Source: Nannocystis sp. RBIL2 (lineage in GTDB: Bacteria; Myxococcota_A; Polyangia; Nannocystales; Nannocystaceae). From it: 64,000 bases of DNA. Under the pieces are notes generated by a model. That model saw only the letters and a list, made by a program, of their open reading frames with translations. It did no database searches and was not told the origin of the DNA. The stretch is taken from NCBI RefSeq assembly GCF_026626745.1, contig NZ_JAPNJW010000001.1:1270001-1334000 (forward strand). The letters are read 5' to 3'. The position numbers and the translations under genes were made by a program. Below, one piece after another: positions 19,000 through 29,335 of this stretch (position 1 is its first letter; each line of letters begins with the position of its first letter).

Positions 19000-21285
19000 A
19001 TGCGTCGTCCTGCCCTCGCCTTGCCCGCCTTCCTCGCGCTCGCCGCCTGCGGCGACGACACTGGCACCTCCACCGGGGCATCGGCCACCGACACCAGCAC
19101 CTCCACGACCGCGCCGACCTCCTCCACGACTGTCTCTTCGGACAGCCAGAGCGACACCGCGACTCCGCCGACCACCAGCGGCGGCAGCGACAGCGACAGC
19201 GCCTCGACGGGCACCGCCACCTCGCCGACCGGCGGCGACACCACCACCGGCGGCGAGGTCACCTGCGACCAATCGCCGCATTACCGCGTCGGCGCGGCGA
19301 TCCGCGACATCACCGGCCCCTCCGCCGAGCTGGTGATGATGGGCTACTCGATGCCGGAGCAGAAGGCCGAGGGCATCAGCACGCGGCTGTGGGCGCGCGC
19401 CTTCGTCGTCGAGCACCCGTGTAGCGGCACCCGGATCGCCTTCGTCAGCGCCGACCTCGGCCAGGTGTTCCAGGGCGTCCACCTCGAGGTCGTCAAGCGG
19501 CTCAAGGAGAAGCTCGGCGCCGACCGCTACGACTTCGACAACATCGCGCTCTCGGCCACGCACACGCACTCGGGTCTCGGCGGCTTCTCGCACTACACCA
19601 TGTTCAACCTGGCCGTCGGCGGCTACGACCCCGACAACTTCGAGGTCATCGTCGCCGGCATCGTCGACGCGATCGTCGCCGCCGACGCCGGCCTCGATCA
19701 CGGCGTCGTCAAGATCGCCCAGGGCCCGCTGCAGGACGCCAACTGGAACCGCAGCCCGCAGGCCTACGCCGAGAACCCCGATCCCGAGCGCGCCGCCCAC
19801 GAGGCCGAGATGATGCGCGACACCAACACTGCGATGACCGTGCTGCGATTTGAGCGCACCGGCGAGGGCGAGCTCGACGGCCAGCCGATCGGCATGCTCA
19901 CCTGGTTCTCGAGCCACGCCACCAGCGTCTCGAACCAGAACCGCCTCGTCAGCGGCGATCACAAGGGCCTCGCCTCCTACTTCATGGAGAAGCACTTCGG
20001 CGCCGACTACACCGCGCCGAGCCCGTTCGTCGCCGCCTTCGCCCAGAGCGACGCCGGCGACGTCTCGCCAAGCGAGGTCATCGTCGGCGAGCCGAAGAAC
20101 ACCGTAGTGCGCCCGTGCGACGACAGCCCTGACCCCGACTGCGACGACCTCGGCAACGCCGTCGTCCACGGCACCTGGCAGTACGAGCGCGCCCTCGAGC
20201 TGTTCGACGAGGCCGGCGAGCACCTGCGCGGACCGGCCGCCGGGCGGCTCGCCTTCGTCGACATGGAGAACGTCACCGTCGGCCCCGAGTTCACCGGCGA
20301 GGACGAGCACACCACCTGCCACGCCGCGATCGGCTTCTCGATCGCCGCCGGCGCCGAGGACGGCGTCGCGGTCGCCTTCATCGAAGAGGGCATCGTCTAC
20401 GGCGACCTGCCCAAGGTCACCCTCGTGCCCGAGGACCAGGCGTGCCACGAGGAGAAGACCATCCTGCTGCCCGTCGGGCGCATGCTCCCGTATCCGTGGT
20501 CACCGACGATCTTGCCGGCCCAGGTGCTGCGCCTCGGCGGCCTCGCCATCCTCCCCGCGCCGTTCGAGGTCACCACGATCTCCGGCCGCCGCCTGCGCAA
20601 CACCGTCCTCGCCACGCTCGCGGACACCGGTGTCACGCGGGCAGTGATCGCCGGCCTCTCGAACGGCTACTCGAGCTACGTCACCACCCGCGAGGAGTAC
20701 TCGATCCAGCACTACGAGGGCGCCTTCACGCAGTTCGGCCCGTGGACCCTGGCCGCCTGGCAGCAGGAGTTCTCGCAGGTCGCCGAGGCGCTGCGCGACG
20801 GCGTCCAGGCGCCGCACAAGGCGACCCCGCTCGACCTCAGCGACGACCAGATCCTCAACGTCCCCGGCGTCGTCGCCGACTCGCCGTGCGCCCTGCTCGA
20901 CGCGATCCTGTGCTTCTCCGAGAAGTTCGGCGACGTCGTCACGCCCCCGCCGGCCAGCGCCGGACCCGGCGACCTGGTCAAGGTGACCTTCCGCGGCGCG
21001 CACCCTCGCAACGACCTGCGCACTGGCACCGGCTACCTCGAGGTCCAGCGCGACGACGGCGGCACGTGGAAGGTCGTCGCTCGCGACTGGGACCCCGAGA
21101 CGCGGTTCCGCTGGCGCCGCACCGGCGGCCCGCTGAGCCCGACCTCCGAGGTCGACGTCGAGTGGAAGCTCCCCGACGCCGTCGTCCCCGGCACCTACAG
21201 GATCGTCTACAACGGCGACGCCAAGTCGCTGCTCGGCACCTTCACCCCGATCTCGGGCACCTCGCCGACCTTCACGGTCCAGTGA
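19000..21285 (+). CDS. Neutral/alkaline ceramidase family lipoprotein
   Basis: The 761-residue protein has a lipoprotein signal (LALAAC), a Ser/Thr/Gly linker to about residue 85, and a neutral ceramidase fold. Visible motifs: YRVGAAIRDITGPSAELVMMGYS, DLGQVFQGVHLEVVKRL, and THTHSGLGGF with the expected nucleophile Ser191 after zinc-ligand His188/His190, then SSHATSVSNQNRLVSGDHKGLASYFME, and AFAQSDAGDVSP. A beta-sandwich C-terminal domain (about 630-761) ends the protein. It would hydrolyse ceramide-like N-acyl sphingoid amides at the cell surface or in the periplasm; the real substrate could be another lipid. Myxobacteria make ceramide-type lipids, so a self-lipid or prey-lipid role is plausible but inferred. 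Confidence 0.9.
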   Translation: MRRPALALPAFLALAACGDDTGTSTGASATDTSTSTTAPTSSTTVSSDSQSDTATPPTTSGGSDSDSASTGTATSPTGGDTTTGGEVTCDQSPHYRVGAAIRDITGPSAELVMMGYSMPEQKAEGISTRLWARAFVVEHPCSGTRIAFVSADLGQVFQGVHLEVVKRLKEKLGADRYDFDNIALSATHTHSGLGGFSHYTMFNLAVGGYDPDNFEVIVAGIVDAIVAADAGLDHGVVKIAQGPLQDANWNRSPQAYAENPDPERAAHEAEMMRDTNTAMTVLRFERTGEGELDGQPIGMLTWFSSHATSVSNQNRLVSGDHKGLASYFMEKHFGADYTAPSPFVAAFAQSDAGDVSPSEVIVGEPKNTVVRPCDDSPDPDCDDLGNAVVHGTWQYERALELFDEAGEHLRGPAAGRLAFVDMENVTVGPEFTGEDEHTTCHAAIGFSIAAGAEDGVAVAFIEEGIVYGDLPKVTLVPEDQACHEEKTILLPVGRMLPYPWSPTILPAQVLRLGGLAILPAPFEVTTISGRRLRNTVLATLADTGVTRAVIAGLSNGYSSYVTTREEYSIQHYEGAFTQFGPWTLAAWQQEFSQVAEALRDGVQAPHKATPLDLSDDQILNVPGVVADSPCALLDAILCFSEKFGDVVTPPPASAGPGDLVKVTFRGAHPRNDLRTGTGYLEVQRDDGGTWKVVARDWDPETRFRWRRTGGPLSPTSEVDVEWKLPDAVVPGTYRIVYNGDAKSLLGTFTPISGTSPTFTVQ

Positions 21286-21297
21286 GACGGGCGCCTC

Positions 21298-21322
21298 GGG
21301 ACATGTCCCTGCCGACATGTCT
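21298..21322. repeat. Hairpin repeat between convergent genes
   Basis: The palindrome GGGACATGTCCC (21298-21309) is followed after TGCC by GACATGTC. It lies just beyond the ceramidase-like stop and 30 bases from the end of the next minus-strand gene, so it may help termination on both strands. Confidence 0.65.
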
Positions 21323-21351
21323 CGAGCGACCTTGCGCTCAGGACCTGCTCC

Positions 21352-21675
21352 TCAGGCCAGATCGACCGGATGGAAGTGCGAGAACGGCCGGCCGAGCTCG
21401 GCCACCTCGGACGGCGCGATCCATTGGCACACCGCCTCGAACTGGGCCCACAGCTGCTGCACCACCGGGTTCTCGTGGGCGCGGCGGACCGCGTCCTCCG
21501 AGGCCCACTCGAACACCTCGAGGATCGAGCCGTCGATCGCGCGCATCACGATCGGCTCGCGGTCGGTGGCGAGGTCCTGGGCGCGCAGCGTGGGCACGTG
21601 GCCGCGCAGCAGCTCGAGCAGCTCCTCGGCGCGACCGGGGAGAGGACGGTAGCAGGCGATGACGATGACTCCCAT
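21352..21675 (-). CDS. Antibiotic biosynthesis monooxygenase (ABM) domain protein
   Basis: The 107-residue protein is a single ferredoxin-like ABM domain: VIVIACYRPLPGRAEELLELLRGHV, then DREPIVMRAIDGSILEVFEWASEDAVRRAHENPVVQQLW. Small proteins of this fold are often quinol monooxygenases or cofactor-independent oxygenases, but many have no known activity. The ATG at 21675 has no Shine-Dalgarno; TACGGC six bases upstream could be a -10 and suggests a leaderless mRNA. It follows the EamA transporter gene after 53 bases in the same direction, so they may share a transcript. Confidence 0.8.
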   Translation of the reverse strand: MGVIVIACYRPLPGRAEELLELLRGHVPTLRAQDLATDREPIVMRAIDGSILEVFEWASEDAVRRAHENPVVQQLWAQFEAVCQWIAPSEVAELGRPFSHFHPVDLA

Positions 21676-21728
21676 TTCACAGCCGTAGCGCGCGTGAAGA
21701 GGGCGGTCAAGGCCGCGAGGGCGTGAGC

Positions 21729-22631
21729 CTAACGCGGTGGCGAGCGCGACACGCTGGCCGCGTAGATCGCTGCCAGCGACAGCGCCGTACCAGCGGCCTC
21801 GACCGCGCCGAACGGCTCGGCGAACACCAGCACGCCCCACAGCGTGGCGAGCACCGGTTGCAGCAGCAGCAACAGCGAACCGCTCGCCGCCGGCACGTGC
21901 GGCATGGCCCGCGAGATGAGCGCCCACCCGCCCACGTGCGCGCCGACCCCGAGCAGCAGGAGCAGGCCGAAGTCTCCGGCGCTCGCCACCGCCAGCGATT
22001 CGTCCGTCGCCAGCGCCGCCACCACCAGCAGCGCCGCCGCCGTCGCGCTCGACACGAACAGCGCCACCGCGACCCCGAGCGGCCGCTCGCCGCGCTGGGA
22101 TGTCCGCAAGGACAGGTAGTAGCCGGCGTAGAACACCCCCGTCAGCAGGCCCAGCAGCACGCCCTGCAGGTGGACCGGGCTGCGCTCGAGACCCGGCAGC
22201 GCCAGCATCACGGTGCCGACCAGAGCCAGCAGCGCGCACACCCCGAGCCGCCGCGTCAGCCGCTCGCCGAGCAGCAGCGCCGAGAACAGCGCGACCCAGA
22301 ACACCTGAGTGTTGGCCAGCAGCGTCGCCAGACCTGTCCCGGAGTACAGGATGCTCTTGTGCCACACGAACAGGTCGCCGGCGAAGCAAGCGCCCGCCAG
22401 CGCCGCCCACGCGACCGCCGAGCCGCGCCGCTTCGCCTGTCTGTTCGGACCTGTCCGCGAGGCCAGCCACGCCAGCGGCAGCAGGGCCACCGCCCCGAGG
22501 CCGCAGCGATACGCGCCGATCGCCGCCGGCCCCAGCGCGATCCACTTGACGAACAGCGCAGTCACGCTGATCACGGCCGCGCCGAGAGCGACGAGCAGCA
22601 GAGGCGCGCGCGGAGGTGTGATGTCGGCCAT
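21729..22631 (-). CDS. EamA/DMT-superfamily transporter
   Basis: The 300-residue protein has about ten membrane helices in two EamA repeats (about 8-135 and 150-290), with typical features: AYRCGLGAVALLPL, YSGTGLATLLANTQVFWVALFSALLLGERL and SLLLLLQPVLATLWGVLVFAEPF. It is a predicted inner-membrane exporter of small metabolites such as amino acids or toxic compounds; substrate unknown. The ATG at 22631 is preferred to an in-frame TTG at 22643; neither has a Shine-Dalgarno, and TACGGT eleven bases upstream is a possible -10. A degenerate hairpin repeat (about 22099-22117) is within the coding sequence. Confidence 0.9.
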   Translation of the reverse strand: MADITPPRAPLLLVALGAAVISVTALFVKWIALGPAAIGAYRCGLGAVALLPLAWLASRTGPNRQAKRRGSAVAWAALAGACFAGDLFVWHKSILYSGTGLATLLANTQVFWVALFSALLLGERLTRRLGVCALLALVGTVMLALPGLERSPVHLQGVLLGLLTGVFYAGYYLSLRTSQRGERPLGVAVALFVSSATAAALLVVAALATDESLAVASAGDFGLLLLLGVGAHVGGWALISRAMPHVPAASGSLLLLLQPVLATLWGVLVFAEPFGAVEAAGTALSLAAIYAASVSRSPPR

Positions 22632-22769
22632 CAGCGAGTTCAACCGTATCGCCGAGATCCACCCGCGGCGGCGCGGGCGCAGGGACGGCGCGCGTCCGCG
22701 TCGGCGCGCGCGACACTAGCCCGCCGCCCGGGTCGGCACAAGCGGCTGTGCACCGCGGCGAGGGTCGCG

Positions 22770-22775
22770 TAAGGT
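22770..22775 (+). promoter_or_regulatory. Possible -10 element of the GNAT gene
   Basis: TAAGGT ends 12 bases before the ATG at 22788; a leader of at most a few bases is implied. No -35 is clear. Confidence 0.3.
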
Positions 22776-22787
22776 CAAAAGCTGCCG

Positions 22788-23300
22788 ATGCTCGTCCTCA
22801 GCCCCGCCACCGCCCACGACCTGGCCGCATTGCAGGTGATCGAGCGCTCGGCCACCGACCTCTATTACGAGGCCGGCTTCTCGCGCCTGGCGATCCGCCC
22901 GCGCGGCGATACCGACATGCGCGCCTTGCTGGGCCAGACCACCATCCTGCTGGCGCGCGACGGCGACGACGCGATCGGCTACGTCAGCTACTACCCGCGC
23001 GGCCCGTACATGCACCTCGAGGAGATCGCCGTCCGCCGCGACCGCCAGGGCCGCGGCAGCGGCCGCCAGCTCGCCGACCAGGTGCTCGCGGCCGCCCGCG
23101 CCGACCCCCAGTGCAGCCACCTGTCGCTGGTGGCCTTCTGCCGCGCCGCCTGGGCCCTCCGCCTCTACGACCGCCTCGGCTTCCGCCCCCTGATCGCCCT
23201 GCCCGGCCCCCTGCCCCACGCCGAGCTGCTGACCGAGCTGCTGCCCGAGGCCCCGGCGGACGAGCCGCGACAGGTCATGGTAATGCCGATCGCATCGTGA
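22788..23300 (+). CDS. GNAT family N-acetyltransferase
   Basis: The 170-residue protein has the GNAT fold: LSPATAHDLAALQVIERSA, the substrate strand GYVSYYPRGPYMHLEEIAV, the acetyl-CoA pyrophosphate loop RRDRQGRGSGRQL, and the AALRLYDRLGFRPL closing motif (here AWALRLYDRLGF). It transfers acetyl from acetyl-CoA to an unknown amine. The stop overlaps the GTG of the methyltransferase gene by four bases (GTGA), so the two are translationally coupled and may act on related substrates. The start is the first ATG with the conserved N-terminus. Confidence 0.88.
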   Translation: MLVLSPATAHDLAALQVIERSATDLYYEAGFSRLAIRPRGDTDMRALLGQTTILLARDGDDAIGYVSYYPRGPYMHLEEIAVRRDRQGRGSGRQLADQVLAAARADPQCSHLSLVAFCRAAWALRLYDRLGFRPLIALPGPLPHAELLTELLPEAPADEPRQVMVMPIAS

Positions 23301-24196
23301 TCCGCCGCGACCTCCACCAGCAGAACCGCCTCGCCTGGGACGCCGCCACCCCCGCGCACAGCAGCCACAAGCGCGACGAGGCCGGCTTCCTCCGCGACGG
23401 CGGCACCACCCTGTTCGACGACGAGGTCCACCTGCTCCTCGGCACAGGTCCCGAGGGCCATGTCCTGGAGGACATTCTCAAGTCCGGCGCGCGCCCGCTG
23501 AGCGGCCTGCGCCTGCTGCACGCCCCGTGCAACGCCGGGCAGGACACCCTGTCTCTGGCGCAGCTGGGCGCCGACGTCACCGGCGTCGACATCAGCCCGA
23601 CTGCCATCGCCGCCGCCCAGACGCTGGCCGAGGAGACGGGCATCCCTGCGCGCTTCGTCGTCGGCGACCTGTACGACTGGTTGCCCGCGTGCGAGGTCCA
23701 GTTCGACGTCGTCTTCATGACCTACGGCGCGCTGATCTGGATGTCCGACATCGACGCGCTGTTCGCCGCGATCGCGCGGGTGCTGCGGCCCGGGGGTCGA
23801 CTCGTCGGCCTCGAGTTCCACCCGCTGGCGATGATGTTCGACGAGCACGGCAAGCTCTTCTATCCCTACAGCGGCGGCGCCCACGTCGTCGGCGAGACCG
23901 GCGTCGGCGACTACGTGGCGGCCTCCGGGACCGCGCTGGCGCCGTCCGGCTTCGTCGAGGGCCAGGTCGGGTTCAAGAACCCGCACGCCACCCACGAGTT
24001 CTCGTGGGGCGTCGCCGACATCCTCGGCGCCCAGCTGCGAGCCGGCCTGGTGCTCGAGGTCGTGCGCGAGTACCCCTACGCCAACGGATGCAAGATCTGG
24101 CCCGACCTGGTCGAACAGCCAGGTCGACGCTACGCCCCCGCCGGCGGCGCGGTGCCGCCGCTCATGCTCGGCTGGTCGTCGCGCCGGCCGGAGTGA
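23297..24196 (+). CDS. Class I SAM-dependent methyltransferase
   Basis: The 299-residue protein has a Rossmann methyltransferase core (about 70-190): LRLLHAPCNAGQDTLSLAQLG (an unusual motif I with AxCNxGQ instead of GxGxG), VTGVDISPTAI, FVVGDLYDW, FDVVFMTYGALIWM, and LRPGGRLVGLEFHP. The substrate is unknown; the CNAGQD variant is seen in a subgroup of uncharacterised enzymes. The GTG start overlaps the stop of the upstream GNAT gene. A hairpin repeat (23458-23475) is encoded in frame as GHVLEDI. The C-terminal third (GGAHVVGETGVGDYVAASG) is beta-rich. Confidence 0.88.
   Translation: MIRRDLHQQNRLAWDAATPAHSSHKRDEAGFLRDGGTTLFDDEVHLLLGTGPEGHVLEDILKSGARPLSGLRLLHAPCNAGQDTLSLAQLGADVTGVDISPTAIAAAQTLAEETGIPARFVVGDLYDWLPACEVQFDVVFMTYGALIWMSDIDALFAAIARVLRPGGRLVGLEFHPLAMMFDEHGKLFYPYSGGAHVVGETGVGDYVAASGTALAPSGFVEGQVGFKNPHATHEFSWGVADILGAQLRAGLVLEVVREYPYANGCKIWPDLVEQPGRRYAPAGGAVPPLMLGWSSRRPE
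23458..23475. repeat. Hairpin repeat within the methyltransferase gene
   Basis: CCATGTCC, loop TGGA, GGACAT. Translated in frame it reads as part of GHVLEDI, nearly the same peptide as the copy in the ferritin-like gene. Confidence 0.65.
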
Positions 24197-24252
24197 GCGC
24201 CGCGCGTCGGCTCCGCGCACCCTTCGGCCCGGTGCCGCCCGTTCACGGACGA

Positions 24253-24289
24253 CCCAAGAAAAACGCACCTGGCCCATCGACCAGGTGCG
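24253..24289 (-). terminator. Rho-independent terminator of clpS-clpA
   Basis: Nine-base arms CGCACCTGG (24264-24272) and CCAGGTGCG (24281-24289), loop of 8, followed on the minus strand by TTTTTCTTGGG. It lies 20 bases beyond the clpA stop. Confidence 0.85.
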
Positions 24290-24308
24290 CTCTCGGGTCC
24301 GCCGCAGC

Positions 24309-26673
<2,365 letters not shown>

Positions 26674-26687
<14 letters not shown>

Positions 26688-27018
26688 CGGGGTCTTCCTC
26701 GGGCTCCATCGACGCCATCAAGGGGCACTCTTGTTGGCGCGCGAGCATGTGTACCTGGGCGACCTTCGTCTCGGCGATCTCGTGGGTGTAGACGCCGGCG
26801 ACGCCCACGCCGTGGTTATGCACGTGCAGCATGATCGCCGTCGCCTCGGCTTCGCCCTTGTGAAACACGGTCTGCAACAGGCGGACGACGAACTCCATCG
26901 GCGTGTAGTCGTCGTTGTGGAGCAGGACGCGGTACATCCGTGGGCGCTGCGTCTTGCGCTCCGTGCGACTCTTCAGCGCAACACTGCCCTTGGGGCTGGA
27001 TTTCTCACGGCTGGACAT
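26674..27018 (-). CDS. clpS: ClpS adaptor protein
   Basis: ClpS presents N-degron substrates to ClpA. The 114-residue protein has a flexible basic N-terminal tail and the conserved core [25 protein letters not shown], where the HNDD motif is part of the N-degron pocket, plus [24 protein letters not shown]. It overlaps clpA by 14 bases, so the pair is translationally coupled. The ATG at 27018 has no Shine-Dalgarno; TAGAGT nine bases upstream on the minus strand is a possible -10. The first ~28 residues are Arg/Lys/Ser-rich, slightly longer than usual. Confidence 0.95.
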
Positions 27019-27082
27019 GCTGCTGGCACTCTAGTGTAGCCCTCGCGGCGGGGCTTTCCACCCCGCCCGCAGGCAGACCTGT

Positions 27083-27090
27083 GCTAGCGT
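27083..27090 (+). promoter_or_regulatory. Probable extended -10 of the FemAB-like gene
   Basis: GC-TAGCGT preceded by TG (TGCTAGCGT) ends 11 bases before the GTG at 27102. This places the promoter within the possible earlier GTG start and supports 27102 as the start. Confidence 0.4.
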
Positions 27091-27101
27091 ACACGAGTCA
27101 C

Positions 27102-28289
27102 GTGCCGGATCTGACGACCCGCAGCGTCACAAGCCTGGCGAGCGTCGACGCCGCGTCTTGGGACGCGCTCGCTCACGAGGGCTGCCCCTTTCTAAAGCAC
27201 GGGTTCCTGCGGGCGCTCGAGTTGTCGGGGTCGATCGGCGACGAAGCGGGTTGGCGGCCGGTGTACGTGCTGGTGGAGCAGCACGGCGCCGGTGGCGCAG
27301 GGTCACCCCCGCGCCTGGTCGGTGCGGCGCCCACGTACGTCAAGCGTCACAGCTACGGCGAGTTCATCTTCGACTGGGCGTGGGCGCGGGCGGCCGTGCA
27401 GGGCGGCCTGCGCTACTACCCCAAGCTGGTGATCGCCGCGCCGATGACCCCGGCCACCGGTCCCCGCATGCTGATCGCCCCCGACGTCGCGCGCGACGAG
27501 ATCGTGCGTCACCTGGTCGCCGGCGTGCGCGACGTCGCGGACGCCGAGCGCTGCTGGTCGATCCACTGGTTGTTCACCACGGCCCGCGAGCACGACGAGC
27601 TGGCCGCGCACGGCTTCATGCGCCGCGCCAGCTACCAGTATCACTGGCACAACGAGGGCTACGCCGACTTCGAGGCCTTCCTCGCCACCATGACCTCGCG
27701 TCGGCGCAAGCAGCTCCGCAAGGAGCGCGCCCGGGCCCGCGAGGGCATCGACGCGCTGGAGTGGGTCCGCGGCCCCGACCTCGGCCCCGACGACCTGGCC
27801 GACATCGACCGCTACTACCGCTGCACCGTGCGCGCCTACGGCGGCCTCGACTACCTTCAGACAGGTTTCTTCGAGCATGTCCACAAGGCCATGCCGGAGC
27901 AGATGCTGTGGGCCCGCGCTCGCCGCGGCGGTCGGACCATCGCCGGCACCCTCTACTTCGAGACCGACGCGGCGCTGTTCGGCCGCTACTGGGGCTGCGA
28001 CGAGAACGTCCCGTTCCTCCACTTCGAGGCCGCCTACTACGCGGCCATCGAGCGCTGCATCGCCCGCAAGACCCCGCGCTTCGAGGCCGGGGCCCAGGGC
28101 GAGCACAAGCTGCTGCGGGGCTTCGCGCCGGCCCGCACCCACAGCAGCCACTGGTTCCGCCACCCCGGACTCGCCTCCGCGGTCGACCGCTACCTCGCCG
28201 AGGAGACGGTCGCCGCCCACGAGCAGATGCGCGAGCTCGAGGACTACCTCCCGTTCCGCGAAGGCACGCCGGACCCCGAGAAGGAATGA
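27102..28289 (+). CDS. Peptidogalycan biosynthesis / FemAB-like GNAT protein (DUF482)
   Basis: The 395-residue protein matches the COG3146 family, two fused GNAT-like lobes related to FemABX. Visible features: WDALAHEGCPFLKHGFLRALELSGSI at the N-terminus, SYGEFIFDWAWARAA, YHWHNEGYADFEAFLATMTSRRRKQLRKERARA, and YWGCDENVPFLHFEAAYYAAIERCI, ending with FEAGAQGEHKLLRGF. Family members are suspected to attach amino acids or acyl groups to cell-envelope precursors; the reaction is not proven. The start is uncertain between GTG codons at 27081 and 27102; the -10 element favours the latter. It is divergent from clpS. Confidence 0.85.
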   Translation: MPDLTTRSVTSLASVDAASWDALAHEGCPFLKHGFLRALELSGSIGDEAGWRPVYVLVEQHGAGGAGSPPRLVGAAPTYVKRHSYGEFIFDWAWARAAVQGGLRYYPKLVIAAPMTPATGPRMLIAPDVARDEIVRHLVAGVRDVADAERCWSIHWLFTTAREHDELAAHGFMRRASYQYHWHNEGYADFEAFLATMTSRRRKQLRKERARAREGIDALEWVRGPDLGPDDLADIDRYYRCTVRAYGGLDYLQTGFFEHVHKAMPEQMLWARARRGGRTIAGTLYFETDAALFGRYWGCDENVPFLHFEAAYYAAIERCIARKTPRFEAGAQGEHKLLRGFAPARTHSSHWFRHPGLASAVDRYLAEETVAAHEQMRELEDYLPFREGTPDPEKE

Positions 28290-28380
28290 GCCGCGGCCCG
28301 CGCAGGGACGCGCGAGCGACGTGCGAGCCGCCGCTCGTCGGAACCGGCGCGCGCGCCGACGCATCGACGCGCGCCCTCTC

Positions 28381-29089
28381 TTACTCGCCGCGCGACGACG
28401 CGTTCGGGTCGAGGTCCTCGAGGTGGCCGCGCGCGAACCGGCGGTAGGTCATTCGCGTGCCGCGCCGGTGATCGACGACGACGTCGCCCTGGACCTGGAT
28501 CGTCCGGACCTTGTCGCCGCGCATGCCGCTACCGGCCTGAGCCTTGCGCGCGGCGCAGCGGTCGGCCCGCGCCGCCTCGCGCTGCTCGGCCGACAGCCGC
28601 GCGCGCAGCAGCTCCAGCGCGGTCTCGCGGTTGATGCTCTGGCTGCGGCCGCCGTCGACGCGCACGTGGTGGCCGCTCGGCTTGTGGCGCAGGTGGACCG
28701 CGGTCGACGTCTTGTTGCGGTGCTGCCCGCCCTTGCCGCTGCCGCGGCAGAACTCCTCCTCGAGGTCCTCGGGACGGATCTCCACCGCCACCGCCGACGC
28801 CGGCTCGAGCACCACCACGGTCACGGTGCTCGAGTGCACCCGACCGCGCTTCTCGGTCGGCGGCACGCGCTGCCAGCGGTGGCCGCCCGCCTCGTCGGCG
28901 AACCACCGCGGCGCCGCGCGGCCGATCGCCTTGAAGCAGAGGAACCCGGGGCGCGCGTCGATCACTTCCAGGTCAAAGGTGCTCCCGCACCGCCAGCTTC
29001 TGGTACACCGCGAACTGCTCGTGCACGAGCAACTTGGCGTCGTCGCCGCCCTCGGCGGCCCTTATCTCGATGATGAGCGTGGTCTTCAT
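28381..29089 (-). CDS. Short class-I release factor, needing a programmed +1 frameshift
   Basis: Reading from the ATG at 29089, 38 codons end at a UGA (28975-28973); shifting +1 at CTT-TGA-C continues in frame from 28974 to the TAA at 28381, giving 235 residues. The product starts directly in domain 2 of RF1/RF2 (LIIEIRAAEGGDDAKLLV), has the recognition motif region GHRWQRVPPTEKRGRVHSS with a PPT at 76-78 like the PxT of RF1, and the catalytic GGQ at 120-122 (GKGGQHRN). It lacks domain 1. The shift site is preceded by GGGAG-CAC, the same spacing as in E. coli prfB, so RF2-dependent control is likely. It could rescue stalled ribosomes or act as an alternative release factor; function not proven. 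No strong Shine-Dalgarno is seen at the start. Confidence 0.85.
28973..28986 (-). promoter_or_regulatory. prfB-type +1 programmed frameshift signal
   Basis: The minus strand reads GGGAG-CAC-CTT-TGA-C. A Shine-Dalgarno-like GGGAG stands three bases before the slippery CTT-T, followed by in-frame UGA and C. E. coli prfB has the same order and spacing. Confidence 0.8.
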
Positions 29090-29335
29090 GGCTGCCTGTC
29101 CGGCCGCGCCGTCGCGAACGCAGCGCGCCACCCGGGCCGGCGCGGCCTCGATCTCGGCGACCCCGCGAGGGCCGTGAGACCAGCTGCACCCGGATGGCGC
29201 GAAGGACAGGTGATGCTCAACCGCGACCGACGAGCACGCCGCCGCGCACCCGGAGGGCGCGGACGGAGCGCGAATGGATCGTGGCGCGCATGACGGGCAG
29301 ACCATACTCGCGGCCGGGCGGCCAGGCAAGCCGCG

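Noticed and set aside
21723-22772. Plus-strand open frame opposite the EamA transporter
   Set aside because: Gln/Arg/His-rich antisense product; the minus strand encodes ten membrane helices.
28381-28965. Release-factor gene as a simple pseudogene with a frameshift mutation
   Set aside because: The break is exactly at CTTTGAC with an upstream SD-like element, and the rest is intact, so programmed recoding is more likely; sequencing error remains possible.
28381-29089. Assignment of the short release factor as true prfB (RF2)
   Set aside because: It lacks domain 1 and the SPF motif, and is 235 rather than about 365 residues.
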